From: Avena insularis
Taxonomy: Eukaryota; Streptophyta; Magnoliopsida; Poales; Poaceae
Direction: 5' to 3'
Assembly (NCBI GenBank): GCA_023614405.1
Contig: CM042689.1
Coordinates: 276,651,533-276,715,532 of the forward strand
DNA: 64,000 nt
Shown here: in pieces, positions 1 through 12,282 of the stretch
Layout: each line of letters begins with the position of its first letter
Position numbering within the stretch: position 1 is the first letter of the stretch
The notes under the pieces: generated by a model
What the model saw: the letters and a program-made list of their open reading frames with translations, nothing else
Told to the model about the DNA's origin: nothing
Database searches by the model: none
Translations under genes and position numbers: made by a program

Positions 1-3000
1 ACCCATAATCACATTATTATGAAAATAGTGTTTTTGGACCTTTTTCAAATGCAGGTGATGATAACACTGGATTTGTAAAATAATTTACAGAAAATAACCA
101 AAGGACATGAGCAAGTGTGAACTTGCCTTTTGTGATTGCAAGGTTATGCACTCATGGTCTTCAAGACAATATAAGATCCAATATCTGAAATCAGCATCAT
201 TGGTCCGGTAAGGACTAATGTTAAAAGAAGCAATATGTTCTTATGCATAAGTAATGTGATGCACTTTATAAACGCGAATCCCGAGGATAATGTTGTTCTA
301 GGGTTTGGATACTGGAAAGGGTTTCCTTGGAATGTGATGTACTTTTAGTTAAGTTTCACACTTGTGCTTCTTGTTAAGGCTTATGAGTGTGTGAAATAAC
401 ATGTAATTATAATACCATAAAAAATTGAGATACACACCAACGTGAAATGTTACTCAAGATTTCTTACATTTTAATTGTTTATCTTTAAATTTTCCTTTAC
501 AAGTACTAGCCTTAATAAGGAACTTAAGTGTTTACAATCCTAAGTATACAAGTAAAGTTTGAAACAATGTGATTGTGATTAATTGTCATATGTTGATTAT
601 AATGAGAATTTCCTTGAATTTAATTTGTCAAGAGTTGGAGATATTATTATAAGGTTTGTTGATTGAAGTGGCAAAACGAATAACTTTCAAAGAAAAGATT
701 CCTTTTCTAAGGTTTACACAATCTTTGTGGTTAATCGAACATGGTTGAGTTTGTTTGTGCTTGCTTGAATAGCTTGGACTTGAGATGCTTTACTACTTAA
801 TTATAACAGACCAAAGTTAACTATAAAACATATAACAAAGTCTTTAGTCTTATATTGAAAGTTTTGTGGACTAAAGTTAACTTTAAAAACATGGATGGTT
901 TGAAAGTGTAATGCTTATGATATTTGTACCTTGTGTACCTTGTAATGTTTCCTTAAAGTTACTTAAGAATGGTTATTATCCTATTTAAGTAGTGGTCTCT
1001 AAATTTTATAATGGAACAAGATCATTTATTTCCTTATAAAGGTGTGATTATAGTTTGTGGATAGTAAATAGTACTAGTGACTACTCATGAATTATCTTTG
1101 GATTCAGTCCATTATAAGGTTGTGAGTGGAATAATGGTAAAAGGTTGTATTTGATTAAAATATCATTCCTGAAGATTTTATAATTGTTAAAGATCTTTTT
1201 AGAAAATAAACTACACGTATGGTTGAAGGATAATTCAATAAAATTGTATTTATGATGGTTTGAACCATTATAACTACATATTATTAATATTTAAGACTAG
1301 TATTACTTATTAAACTTTAATTGGTTGATTTTAGAATATTATCAATTTTTATTTACCCTTATATGAATTATCTGTTAAGGAAATATGTTTAAATTCAAGT
1401 TGCTAAAGTGTTTTAATTTTTTTATTTACCTCAAAAGTGGAATATTATATTTGTAACATGTAGGTATTATTTTTGTGATTATTTTGGTCTATTACATTTA
1501 TTTTTATGATTTATAAATAATAAGATATGATTTTTATAAGATTTATTACCTTATAAATAAGTAATACATAATAAATATTGAATTAAGTTGAATAATAATG
1601 TATTATTATAGTTTTAAAGTATTGTTTTTATTTTTCTAAGATTTTTGATATTTTATTTATATTTTTAATATTTACCAATATTAAAATATGAATTATCCAA
1701 GTTTTATCACTTATAAAATCTTTATTAAATAATAAATATTTAAGTAACTAACATAATAATGTTTTATAATAATTTAATGTTATAGATTTTATTTTCTAAA
1801 AAATTTCATATATTATACACATTTTTCTAAATTACAAAACAAAATTTATTGATTTAATAAGATTTAATGATTTTATTTTATTTCTGGAATATTTAAATTT
1901 GGGTTTATATCATTTATTTATTTCCTAAACAGGAAATACTTTTTATACCGAGCTAAACCTAGAGACAGTCACTGACTGGTGGGCCAATGGCCACGGCACA
2001 TACCACGCGAGACAAGACTAGGTCAAACCACGCTGGGATGGCAGGATGACACCAGCATGATGTCATGCTGACATCAGCATGGCCTCCACCACCAGAGAAT
2101 GGTCGCCGGTGGCGAACCACTGTGCTCCGGTGAACAAGGTCGATGCTATTAGACAGAGGGAACCAAGGCGAACCTATTGGTGGTAACGCCGCTACTTAGT
2201 GGTCATCAGAAATACACCGATGACGAGCTTCTGCGGTGGCCAACGGCGGCGCTCAACAAAAATAGGTCTACGGCGAGAATTAACAAGCGAAATGAGGGCC
2301 TAGAGATGCGCAAGCTTACCCTGATGTTGGTATAGTGGTCGGTGAAGACGATGGTGTTCCAGAACAGACTAATTTGCATGAACTCCGATGATCAGCGACG
2401 GAAGGGAACGGCAAAATTCCCCCGATTCCAAACACCCCTTGCTCCACGGCTACTACTCACGCGACAAGGATGGCGAGGCGCTTCTCCCCGACAGCCCCAT
2501 GGCCTCAGGGGTGGTTTCTATCGGTGACAAGGAGTGGCTCCGGTGGTTTAGGGTTTCGTCCCTTTGCTAAGCAGAGAGGATAGGGAGGAGTGAGGATGCA
2601 CGAGTGAGAGGATGAGGACGAGGGCTTCGCAGTGGCGTTCTTATCCTCCCAGCAGACGATGGCGAGCATCTTGACGTCGGCGAGCGACGGCACTCGCGCC
2701 ACGCAGCTGCTTCGGCGGCAGCGCGAGGTGGACGACGACGATAGATCAGACAAAATGGTATTTGGGCATGGGATTCTATTGGGCCGTGACAAAGCGAGCG
2801 GAAAAGGTTGGCTAGGGCTAGTGAGCGATAGATAGAGGGGTGAGGAACTGGGCCGTGGGCTGGCACTGCTTGCTTTCTCCTTTCCTTTACTCTTTTCTAT
2901 TTTCTGTTTTATTTTCAGATTTGTATTTTAACATTTGTTTTGAACTTTTCTAACAAATTTTATTTGCTGAATACTTGCAGCAACAATTGATATTGATTGA

Positions 3001-5187
3001 GATTCATTTTTGTAAACCATTATGATAAATATTTTCTTTATTTATTTAGTATATATATTCTTTTAGTATTTTGGAAGGCCTTTGTTATTAATTTTCTATC
3101 CATAATAAGCCATGGATTTATATTATGATATTTCTTTATTTAATGATAGAGTTTAATTCTAGTTATCTTATAGTTTGGAGGGAAATTCTTATATTATGAT
3201 CCTATATAATTATTTGTTGTATGAGATACAAAAGAATTAATATGGTTTATATTACTCTCATAAATTTAGGAATTAGCAATGTATATATTCTATTATAATT
3301 AACATAGAAGTTAGGGTTTGAATTGTAAGTGTTTACCCTAGAGTTTAGGGTTCTTAATATACTTATGTTCTTTTGTTGAGAAAAGTTTATGGCTAAGCAT
3401 ATTGTCTTTTTGTTTGTGATCGTTAATGATATCATCTTTTATGTCTTATGAAAAAGGATTGATAGAAATAACTCCTAAGAACATATGGTTATGATAATTG
3501 GAAATGACAGAGATGTGATTAAGTGATTTGCTATAGGGAAATATTCCTATAAAACATTGTGAAGATAAAATGATTTATCCAACAGATGAGATGTATGTTA
3601 AGCTTGATCATAGATTTAGGGTTTAGGGTTTACCAAGAATTCCTATTTTCCATACTTCATAATTCTGGACTTGTGATTAAGGAATTCCTTTCCTAGATAT
3701 ACTACTTCTTCATATCCATCGTCATGTGCTAACATGATGAGCTTTGCTTCACAAGAATATTCTTATCGACCTTTTATTCTTCTAAATCCATTTATAAATC
3801 CAATGAGCTTGACACTAAAGGTTTTATAATCTTCTCATATCCTTACATGGTTATATCAACCACTCTACTGCTAATAACCTCCAATCCAACAAGTGGTTAC
3901 TTCTAACTCCATTCCTATTCTTCCATAATTAACCACCACTAATATTACTCCAGTAGATGTATTTATAATTAGATATACATCCAATCCTACTATCTTGTCT
4001 CTACTCAACTCTAGTATCTGATGCTCCAACCTCACATTAGGTTAATGTGACTTGACATGGCTAACCTAGAATGACATACCTATACTAGGGTTCAATCATG
4101 TTCTATCCACCAATGTCACTTATACATGATATAAGCATTCAATCTTGGTGACTAAAGCATGATCATTATAATCCTTTGATCCTTTATGGTTTAGGTTTCC
4201 AGTTGGCTAATCAAGGCCTTCATCAATACAACATTACAGGTGTATTATAATTATCTTCTCAGTGTATCTATCTGACTAGAAGATATTATTTATTGACTAT
4301 GCCTACTTAATCCAATAGGATTACTCCTTAATAACTATCTTCAGTATTCATCCTTGTAATCCTCTTTGTTACCACATATATCTTTATTTAAAATAACTCT
4401 TCTATCCATTTAGAAGTGAGTTAACTCCATCAATTATCATATTGATTTAATTCTCTTCCAATACTCCCATCATATAGATGATATTTAAATCTAACATTAC
4501 TATTTACCTCTTCTTACTTCATTCTCTAAAGGACTTAGAGTAATTGTTATGATAAGGACAAAAGTTAATAGATCAAGAATTGATAGGTTAAGAATTGGTG
4601 AATCAATAGTTGATTACTCAACATTGATGAATTAACAACAGATAGTAGAATATGATTCAATAGAAATGATAAAAATTGATATGGAAAGAAAGATATATGG
4701 TGAATGATCTTGACTTGGTTTCTTTCCTACTTAATCTCACTAAAGAGTTAGAGTTAAGTCTTACCATGATCCACATGGTAGAGATAAATAAGGATAAAGT
4801 GGATCAGGAGTTAGTTATTATATTCTTGTTACTTGAATTATATTCATATCTTGGTATTCATGGGTTATTATAATGAATACTACATATGATTACTTAAGGA
4901 TCAAATTATAATCATCAATCAATATGTATTGGTTTAGTTTCATTATATTTGATCTACCTTTAGATCAAATTACTATTACCCAAAATAATGTTTTTAGCAA
5001 AGGTCATATTGAAACCTATCGCAGTCAACTTGATGTTCTACCTCAATTCCCTCAAGTTGAGAGAAGCTTAAATCACTTTGACAAGTTTTGTTCAAAAGCG
5101 CGAAAATTATTCGAATTTTCTATGCATGAATGCAATGCACACATCTGGGTTTAGCTTAGTTCTAAGCTCTAATGCTGGGATGTTACA
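1..5187 (-). mobile_element. Candidate long LTR (minus orientation), truncated by window edge
   Basis: No gene is visible here. The stretch is AT-rich with one GC-rich block at about 1,950-2,880, the same layout as the ~4-kb LTRs at 32,329 and 42,237 (AT-rich flanks around a GC-rich promoter/leader core). It ends at 5,187 with GGGATGTTACA, which on the minus strand reads TGTAACATCCC, the start used by the Gypsy LTRs in this window. The short ORFs around 2,342-2,866 lie in the GC-rich core and overlap one another in several frames, so I treat them as chance. The partner LTR and the other end lie outside the window, so the call is an inference from terminus and composition. A degenerate intergenic region is the alternative. 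Confidence 0.4.
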
Positions 5188-5749
5188 GGCGCAGTGCAGG
5201 TTGGGCGCGCGGCAGCACGCGACGGGCGAGGGGCATGGCATGCGAGCTCTGACAAGGGGCGGCGAGCTTTGGCGCAGTGCGGGTTGGGCGCACGGTGGCA
5301 GCGAGGATGGCTCATTCTGCGTGGAGGTGAGCACGAGTAGGCAGTTGCATAGGCAGGACGTGCACACGCCGGCCGGAGTTCCGCATGACTGCTGCCGGCA
5401 GTGGATTGAGGGATGGACAGAGGATAGAGAAGAGGGGTAGGAGAGAGAGGAGCTGACAAGTGGGTCTATATTTGAGGGATGGACCGTGAGTGTGGAAAAT
5501 TTAACCAATTATATAGAAAAATGTGTTGATATTTATAATCTTTAATCAGTATTGTTAGAACTATTATGAAATACATTTTCATATGATGTACATTAGATAT
5601 TATTGATGTTGATAATTTTTTTATATAGTTGATTAAATTTTGAATTGTTGAGTTTGACCAAAAATTATGTGTCTTAATTTGAGATAGAGAGAGTACTTGT
5701 TGTGGATCGCCCCTCCTCCACGGAATTTTGAATTGAACAGACGAACCTA
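5188..5749. other. Intergenic; short GC-rich block with imperfect direct repeat
   Basis: Positions 5,188-5,460 are GC-rich. They contain two similar segments starting near 5,190 and 5,273 (both GCGCAGTGC[AG]GGTTGGGCGC followed by a GGCAGC-like stretch). From 5,480 the sequence is AT-rich and closes near 5,695 with GAGATAGAGAGAGTAC, which resembles a worn Stowaway terminus; I cannot find the partner end. No convincing coding sequence is seen. Confidence 0.35.
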
Positions 5750-6002
5750 CTCCCTTTGTCTGAAAAAAAGTATTTCTAGCCTTTTCTAAGTCAGACTTAA
5801 TAAAATTTGACTAAACTTTATAGGAAAATGTAGCAATACTTATGACACTAAATTGGTTTCACTAAATTTGTTTTTAAATTTAGCTTCACAATATAACAAT
5901 TTCATGTAATATATATTACTATATTTAATTATAAGAGGTTGATCAAATTTAATAAAATTTAACTTAAATAAAAGATAGAAATACCCTTATTTACGGAGGG
6001 AG
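5750..6002. mobile_element. Stowaway-like MITE (253 bp)
   Basis: The left end reads CTCCCTTTGTCTGAAAAAAA and the right end reads TTACGGAGGGAG, forming imperfect terminal inverted repeats of the CTCCCTCCGT type. TA dinucleotides flank both ends (5,748-5,749 and 6,003-6,004), as expected for the TA target of Tc1/mariner-related Stowaway MITEs. The interior is AT-rich and non-coding. Confidence 0.75.
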
Positions 6003-6507
6003 TAGGAGCGAAGCTTCCACGGAGGCTGGGCTAAGTCATCTGACCGTGACGCCTGTGATCGGTGACTTTTCTATGTTTCTTTCCGGCAGCTCAGAACGGA
6101 CGCGTTCCTTTCCTACTGTGCAAGGAAACGGTTTAGTTAGTTGGGTGGCCAAACTTGGTGGACAGCAAATTACGCACCCGTACCTTTCTTTTCCATCCCA
6201 ACCCGGCGGCGGCTGGCTGTATTCATCCATGGTTTTACTCAGATTACCACTAGCCCACTACCACAGCTAAACCAATGTCGCCCGATGTGGACGAGTACGT
6301 GCCGCCAAACGTGCTAATTATGCACACCTAAACTAGGACGGTTGGAGATTCTAAAATACGATACGGAGTAGGGTTCTTTTATTTGACAGTAAATACGATA
6401 TGTTGTTGATTATATGTGTCCTCGTAAAGTATGAAAGGAAGACAAATTCTAGTAGCAGCGTGGACCCAACGTGACATAAGTGATTTTGGTAGTAACACTA
6501 CGTGCTA
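6003..6507. other. Intergenic, nothing recognised
   Basis: This is mixed-composition sequence between two MITEs. The small overlapping ORFs at 6,036-6,270 are on opposite strands and match nothing I recognise. I see no RNA gene, repeat or transposon terminus. Confidence 0.4.
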
Positions 6508-6676
6508 CTCCTTCCGTTTCAAAATATAATATGTTTTGGCTTTGTGAAGTAATTGTATCTAGATTTGTTTTAGTATATAGGTTTATTTAACTTTGAGATA
6601 AATCTATACACTAAAAAATATCTAGGTTTATTTTCTTCACAAACCTAAAACATCTTATATTTTGAAACGGAAGGAG
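6508..6676. mobile_element. Stowaway-like MITE (169 bp)
   Basis: The terminal inverted repeats are near perfect over about 22 nt: CTCCTTCCGTTTCAAAATAT at the left and its complement, ending CGGAAGGAG, at the right. TA duplications sit at 6,506-6,507 and 6,677-6,678. The two halves also pair internally (TGTATCTAG... with ...CTAGGTTTA), so the element can fold into one long hairpin. It belongs to the same family as the copy at 9,573-9,739. Confidence 0.85.
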
Positions 6677-7588
6677 TAGTATATAAATATACATATATGA
6701 TATTCAAATACACATGGTCCTTTAGTTTTACTAAGTCCATTCACAATGGGTTGTTTCTTAAAGCGCTATCATAGTCACTTATATATTTTACTGGACTATT
6801 TTTAAGGATGTATCTAAAGGATTCATACACTTAATGATTTAGGGCTCATGCATGCAAAGGATTTGGCTAGCGAAATTTTCTGTCTATGGTTGCGTTCAGA
6901 GGTAAGGTGTAGCTTAACTACACCACTCTCTTTCATCAATAACTATGGTATCACATAAGTAAATTATCTATGATATAGAGCTAAGATACACTAAAGGTCT
7001 AAGGATAATTTTGAAGATTTCTGGAACATCATTTCTTTTCACATAGTTCCATGAGTGTAAGTTCACCGCGGATTTTCTCAGGCACGTGTTTTTAAAATAA
7101 TTTGCTAATATTTTGGAATTCGTTCGACAACACCATCTAATCATCCGTGTTGTCACTAACTGTGGAGAAGTGGCGGCTCTAGATCTAGGGTGTGACTTCA
7201 TCTATTTCTAGGATGTCATGATATCGGTATGTCTATCTAGAATTAGGAAACTCTAGATTCTAGTTACGCGTACATAAGAGCATCAGCACTCGCCTATCCA
7301 CGAAGGCGATCCGGACGCTGAAATTCAGTACGGACGCCGAAAATCGGCCCAGTCGCGTACCAAAGAACCTGTTTTCGTCCAGATTTCGGCATGTTTTGGT
7401 CCGGTCTACCCAGGCCGTACCCAGGATCTCAGGTACGCCCTGGGAACGCCGGACTCAGCGAAAACGGGCGTGGGCCAGCTCTGTCGGCGAGAGAAGGCAC
7501 CACTCCTGCCAATTCGCCGAGCTCTTCGCCCTTTTCTTCCCTCCTCCCGCCTTTCTTCCCCATTCCCCCACCGATCACCGCGCCCGAC
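6677..7588. other. Non-coding region upstream of the ORF1-like gene
   Basis: The stretch is AT-rich to about 7,270, then GC-rich toward the ORF1 start at 7,589. The segment from 7,279 (GAGCATCAGCACTCGCC) resembles the worn outer part of grass Harbinger elements, but I found no matching inverted repeat that would fix a boundary. No gene is seen. Confidence 0.35.
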
Positions 7589-9365
7589 ATGCCGCCCAAG
7601 AGTTTCGTCCAACCCAGATCGATCCTCGGCGAGGGTCCGGCGGAGAAGAAGGCGAGGAAGCCGAGAGCGCCGCCGACCAAGCCGGAGGGCATGTCCTCGG
7701 CGGAGTGGGAGAAGAGGGAGCACACCAGGCAGATCTCGTCGGCCGAGCGGAAGGACAGGAAGGAGAGGGCGAAGCTCCGGCAGCAGCAAGCGGAGGAGGA
7801 GAAGGCGATGGTGAAGGCGGCGGCGGAAGAACAGGCTATGGTGAAGGCGAAGCAGGCTGCGGCGACGCGTTCGGCGTTGATGGCCGCGCCGTACCCACCA
7901 CACTGGAGGAGCCAGGCTAGCGTCGGCTCTCCTGCCGGCTTCTGGCCGATCTCTTCGGCCAACTTCCAGGAGAGCCAGGTGGCTGCTCGGCAGAGGTACT
8001 CCCCGTCGCCGGAGTTCGACGGTGGCTTCAACCCGAACGTGCTCTTTCCCTGCCCGACGCCGCGCCACCCTTCGCCGTTCGGCGTGGACATCAACATCCC
8101 CTACTCGACCTCTCCGGCGTACGCAAGCCCTGCTCTGCGCCGCGGACCGCTGCCTTTCGGCGGAATGCCGGGCGCACTTCCGGCCGGCATGACGCCCGAG
8201 GCGTACATGGAGGACCTGATCGCAACAGGCTCGGCCTCCAACCACCCCTCCTTATTCACGGAAGAGCAGACCCGGGCCGACGCCGAGCGCGGCATCGAGT
8301 CCCAGGACCTCGTCGATGCCGAGGAGACCCAGGCCGAGAGGACGCCGAGACTGAGGCGAAAGGCAAGAAGGGGAAGAAGACGTCGGACGCTCGGCTCAAA
8401 TGGACCGTGGCCGAGGACACCTGCCTCGCCGAGGCTTGGAAGACGGTGAGCATGGATCCGATAACGGGTGCGAACCAAAATTCCGACAATTATTGGCGGC
8501 GCGTGAAAGCAGCATTCGACGAGCGAAGCATGTGCGACCCAAAGTATCACAAGATCCACATGGAGCGAGGGGAGAAGGCAATAACGAACCACTGGGCGAT
8601 CTCAAACTGCGTGCAGCAAGTGGCACAGCTGCGTGGATGAAGTCGACCGCACACAAGCCAGTGAGGAGAACATGGACAACAAGGTACTCGCGAACATTAA
8701 CTTTGTCGTGCACTCTCTTAACACACTCGCGAACATGGACAACTTGACACACTTCCATTTTGTAGCTGCGCCGTGCACTTCTTCTGTTTCGAGAGGACAT
8801 GAAGATGGAGTTCAAGTTCCATCATGTCTTCGAGAAAATCGAGCATTGCGAGAAGTGGCGGGACACTCACCTGAGTCTCTCCAAGAGCAAGGACGGCGTC
8901 TACAACCCCGAGGCCCCGGCTGCTGCTGCCAGTGAAGGAAGACCCGAGCTTGGCCAGAAGAAGGCGAAGATGCTCAAGGCCGCCGGACCTCCCGCCGAGC
9001 GTCTACAGGCTTCGATCGAGAAATGCCTCGCCGACACAAGGGCGCAGGCCGAGAAGAGGGATGAGAAGAGCGAGGAGCGCTGGAGGAAGCTGATGGAGAC
9101 ACAAGGGGAAAAGGTGGCCCTCATCAAGGCCAGCCTCGCCGAGAAGAAGGCCAACTACGCCGCCAAGAAGTTCCACACGGACCTCAAGATCCTCATGGGC
9201 GGCGAGGACACGTCGAAGATGAGCTCGCCGGTCAAGGCCTGGTACATGGCGCAACGTCAGGCCATCCTGGAAGGCATGACCACGGCTTCCCCTTCACCTT
9301 CCTCTGCGTCGAACGTGCCAGCGCCGAACGCTCCCACGCCAAGCTCTGCTTCGACTTCCTCCTAG
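7589..9365 (+). pseudogene. PIF/Harbinger ORF1-like Myb/SANT protein, frameshifted
   Basis: This is a plant Harbinger ORF1-type gene, the DNA-binding partner of a Harbinger transposase. From the ATG at 7,589 (MPPKSFVQPRS...) there is a Lys/Glu/Ala-rich coiled segment, then a Pro-rich linker. A Myb/trihelix-like domain follows near 8,395-8,640 ([17 protein letters not shown], then [12 protein letters not shown]), then a NAM-associated-like C-terminal part ([16 protein letters not shown], 8,808-8,855) and a charged coiled tail to the stop at 9,365. A likely intron is 8,684-8,765 (AAG/GTACTC ... TTTTGTAG). The reading frame changes near 8,335-8,345 and again before 8,633, so the gene is broken. 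It converges tail to tail with the transposase remnant at 9,845-10,698. A diverged host trihelix gene is the alternative. Confidence 0.7.
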
Positions 9366-9572
9366 TAATGCAAATTAATTATACATGAAAGGTGGCTGGG
9401 CAGTGGGAGATCCAAAGCATGATTGTTAAGTTTTCCTCGGTAATTCCTTTTTTATTGATGGGGTTTTCCTCGTTAATTTTCAGTGTGCTGATCGCGATTT
9501 GTTTTCAGATGACAATGCAGGCGTCGACTACAGTTCACTTTGGACTGTAGGAATGTAATTCTCATCTATCCC
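9366..9572. other. 3' flank of ORF1 gene
   Basis: Short AT-rich spacer between the ORF1 stop and the MITE. No gene or clear poly(A) signal could be assigned. Confidence 0.3.
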
Positions 9573-9739
9573 CTCCTCCGTTTTAAAATATAAAATGTTT
9601 TAGCTTTGTGAAACAAATGTATCTAGACTTTTTTTAGTATGTAGGTTCATTCAGGTTTGAAGTGAATCTACACACTAAAAAAGTCTAGATACATTTGCTT
9701 CACAAAACTAAAACATCTTATATTTAGAAATGGCAGGAG
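9573..9739. mobile_element. Stowaway-like MITE (about 167 bp), eroded ends
   Basis: It begins CTCCTCCGTTTTAAAATATA and ends AAATGGCAGGAG, followed by TA at 9,740-9,741. The internal hairpin arms are well kept: TGTATCTAGACTTTTTTTAG pairs with CTAAAAAAGTCTAGATACAT. The interior matches the MITE at 6,508-6,676 closely. The left TA is lost or shifted. Confidence 0.75.
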
Positions 9740-9844
9740 TAAATCACACTGATCAAACTGTTTATCTTATAAGTTGGAGTCTCTAATAAAATTGTGAAGC
9801 ACTATGCAAACAAAAATAATTCTTTTATGTGCAACCAGACCGTA

Positions 9845-10698
9845 AGAAAAAATATACTTCAATATGCGCCACTTGTTTTTCAAGATACAAAAACACGCTC
9901 AATAGCATTTCAAAGTGATGACTGAGTGTAAATAGTTGAAAATCTATTCCATATTTGTTGATCGCCCTTCTCGATGAAAATCTAACATGTGGTATGTGTT
10001 GTTCTTATAAGGAGCTAATGATCCTTTTTTACTTGGATAAACATAATCAAGAAGGTAATATGTATCTACACATAAATGAAAAATATATCAAACAACAATA
10101 ATGTATTTGTAACAATGCGTGTAGCATGTTAATAAAGATATAGAATATTATCACCAGGAGGGGTCCGAAACTCTACTGGATACTTTTTGATGGTGTGTTG
10201 TAGAATCCGTGTATCATGCGCGAAACTAGGCCATCCAGCAACAACAAATGTGAATCTCAAATATAAGTCTCATAGCACTAGAATATTCTTTAACGTGTAA
10301 CCATGCCTTCTTGTACTTTTAATCTCCTCTTCTGCAAGTACTTCAAAAGGAATGTGCGAGCCATCTATGGCGCCAATGGCATCTTTAAAATGAGGCCAAA
10401 AGCATACACCTTGAAGTAGTCTCGGATGCACATCATTGAACTTTTGATCTATTGGTTTTATGTAATCCTTACCCAACTTGTACAAGCATTTCAAAACCAC
10501 GTGGAACTTCCTATGAATAGTTTCGATTGAATGACTAAAATGGTTCTCAACTTGTCTAAATGATTGTGGTCCTCCAACCATACATAGAAACATACCTAGA
10601 CATTCACCCGATGATATGTCTCTAGTTGACTCTAACCCATACCTAGAAACTAGAAGGTTGTGCAATTCTTCAAACACGGCAGGGTACATTCTAAACAT
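9845..10698 (-). pseudogene. PIF/Harbinger transposase (DDE_Tnp_4 type), broken
   Basis: Reading from 10,698 downward, the protein starts MFRMYPAVFEELHNLL and has the Harbinger helix-rich region, then DAIGAIDGSHIP, which holds the first catalytic Asp. An in-frame TGA follows at 10,270-10,272. The same frame then gives FVVAGWPSFAHDTRIL with the second Asp (codon 10,213-10,215). After a probable short intron (about 10,066-10,130) the sequence YYLLDYVYPSKKGSLAPYKN is readable, then a stop, then AIERVF with the third acidic residue near 9,900. So the three DDE positions can be traced, but several stops make it inactive. It lies opposite the ORF1-like gene, as in a two-gene Harbinger element. The N-terminus may be incomplete. 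Confidence 0.8.
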
Positions 10699-11769
10699 TT
10701 TGTATCATCGTTTTCTATTTTGAAAAATTTCATTCATCCATTCAAGCCCAATTTGTCAAACAACAAGAGCAATCTATACATATTTTTAGCAAAAGCAAAA
10801 CCATCAGACGAAATAAAACATATATATTTTGGAAAACGGTTCATAATCAAGAACAATATTAAACCAAAAAATCAATCTATATGGATGCAAATCAAATTAA
10901 GAGGATCAAAAGACTATCAAGAACAAACCAAGCGATTTGATAGTTTTATTTTTGCGAATGCAAGCGATTGAATAGTTATGAGGGCATACATTCGCACCCA
11001 CCGACCAGATCGAACCTTAGGTTTGATGTCCTATGTCTCTTCTAAAAGGAATATTTTCTTTCTGCGACACCATGGCGTTCCCATCAATAATGGGACATTA
11101 TGGTGACTCGATCAAGCTCCGGTATGAGTGTATGCGTACCATGTTGTCCTTGTGTATGCATCTGTGTTCACTTTATATATTGAAAAATAAAATTTTATAA
11201 GATTACCGACTTCGAGATGTGTAAAATTTTGTAATGTCCTTTGTCAGCTTCAACGTTTTTCCATATATCTAGAAGGGATTTTGACTTATTTATACCAAGC
11301 CGCTTCTTCTAGCCTTTTGAAAGTCGCAATTTCAGATGAAATTAGAGTCAAACTTTTGGAATTTTAACAACTATAATACTCGTACAAATTTCTAGATCGG
11401 ATATTCTGAATATCACACGCATGAATTTGTTTGAAAGGAGGGTGCTTCTAGAATGCACTAAAACCTTCGGCATGTGGCTAATGATGAGGGCTTAAACACT
11501 TGTCGTCACAAAAAATGCCTCTGGCCAAGAATTGTTTCTTAGGTCGTCCCTGCCAGTAGCGAAGCTGCGGCTCAGAGCCTTTTCTTTATCCCACTATAGT
11601 TTCTCCCCCTAAGGTCTTGATTTTCTGAATTTGTTTGAAAGTTATTCGTATATAGAACCCTGGACGAACTTATAAACATGATGATATTATGTGATAATAG
11701 TCAAAGGTTTTATTTAAAAACCATGTCAGTATCTAAACCGACATTTTTAGACGGCCCATATGTACATGT
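10699..11769. other. Intergenic, nothing recognised
   Basis: AT-rich sequence between the transposase remnant and the LDH upstream region. The ORF at 10,660-10,971 is low-complexity Lys/Phe/Asn-rich translation antisense to the transposase start, and I do not accept it. I see no clear transposon termini. Confidence 0.35.
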
Positions 11770-12115
11770 TATCTACTATAGATGTTTTCATATGAAATTT
11801 CCTTTTTTTTTTGTCTGTCCAAGTCAGTCCAACTCAACCCAGCTGCCCAAGTAATGGAAGGGCCTAATTTTCCATTTTCTTGTCCAAAAAGTAGAAAAAG
11901 TCTCCCAAGTAATGAAAAACTTTATTCAAAGAATGTGACATTCCTAGACGATGTAGGTACATGTCCTCTAATGTTCTCATACAAAATATTATTTTTTGTA
12001 ACTTCTTGTCCTTGGACAAAGTCAGCCTTGTCCAGCACAACATAGCTGCCCAAGTAACGGTAGCACTTTCTTTTTTTATTTTTCTTCTCCAAAAAGTAAG
12101 AAAAGTCGCAAACCA
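11770..12115 (+). repeat. Degenerate tandem duplication in the LDH upstream region
   Basis: Two related segments, about 11,784-11,910 and 11,968-12,112, share the same order of blocks: TGTTTTCATATGAAATTTC-like sequence, a T-run, TGTCCA/TGTCCT, AGCTGCCCAAGTAA, and TTCTCCAAAAAGTA. The second copy ends about 60 bp before the LDH TATA box. They are non-coding and may duplicate promoter elements. Confidence 0.5.
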
Positions 12116-12174
12116 GGACGAGTGGGCAAACTTGGTAACCGGCAGCATGGCGGTTTTCGTTTCCCGGGATGCGT

Positions 12175-12184
12175 TTATAAATAA
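12175..12184 (+). promoter_or_regulatory. TATA box of LDH
   Basis: TATAAATAAA lies 108 bp upstream of the LDH ATG. A start of transcription some 30 bp downstream would leave a 5' leader of about 75 nt with no upstream ATG. It is the only strong TATA element close to the gene. Confidence 0.6.
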
Positions 12185-12282
12185 ATCGAGTCCCGTTCCC
12201 ACCACCCGGTACTACATACTGCACAGCAAACCAATCCCAATCCCGCATTCCATTCGATTTCATCCCATTCCATCGATCGAAG

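Noticed and set aside
3612..3632. TTTAGGGTTTAGGG, plant telomere-like repeat
   Set aside because: Only about two and a half units; such short runs are common in plant AT-rich DNA and promoters. Similar scraps near 63,470 are also too short.
7406..8245. 279-codon open frame on the minus strand
   Set aside because: It is antisense to the ORF1 gene in very GC-rich sequence, is full of Arg/Leu, and has no motif. It is a shadow of the real frame.
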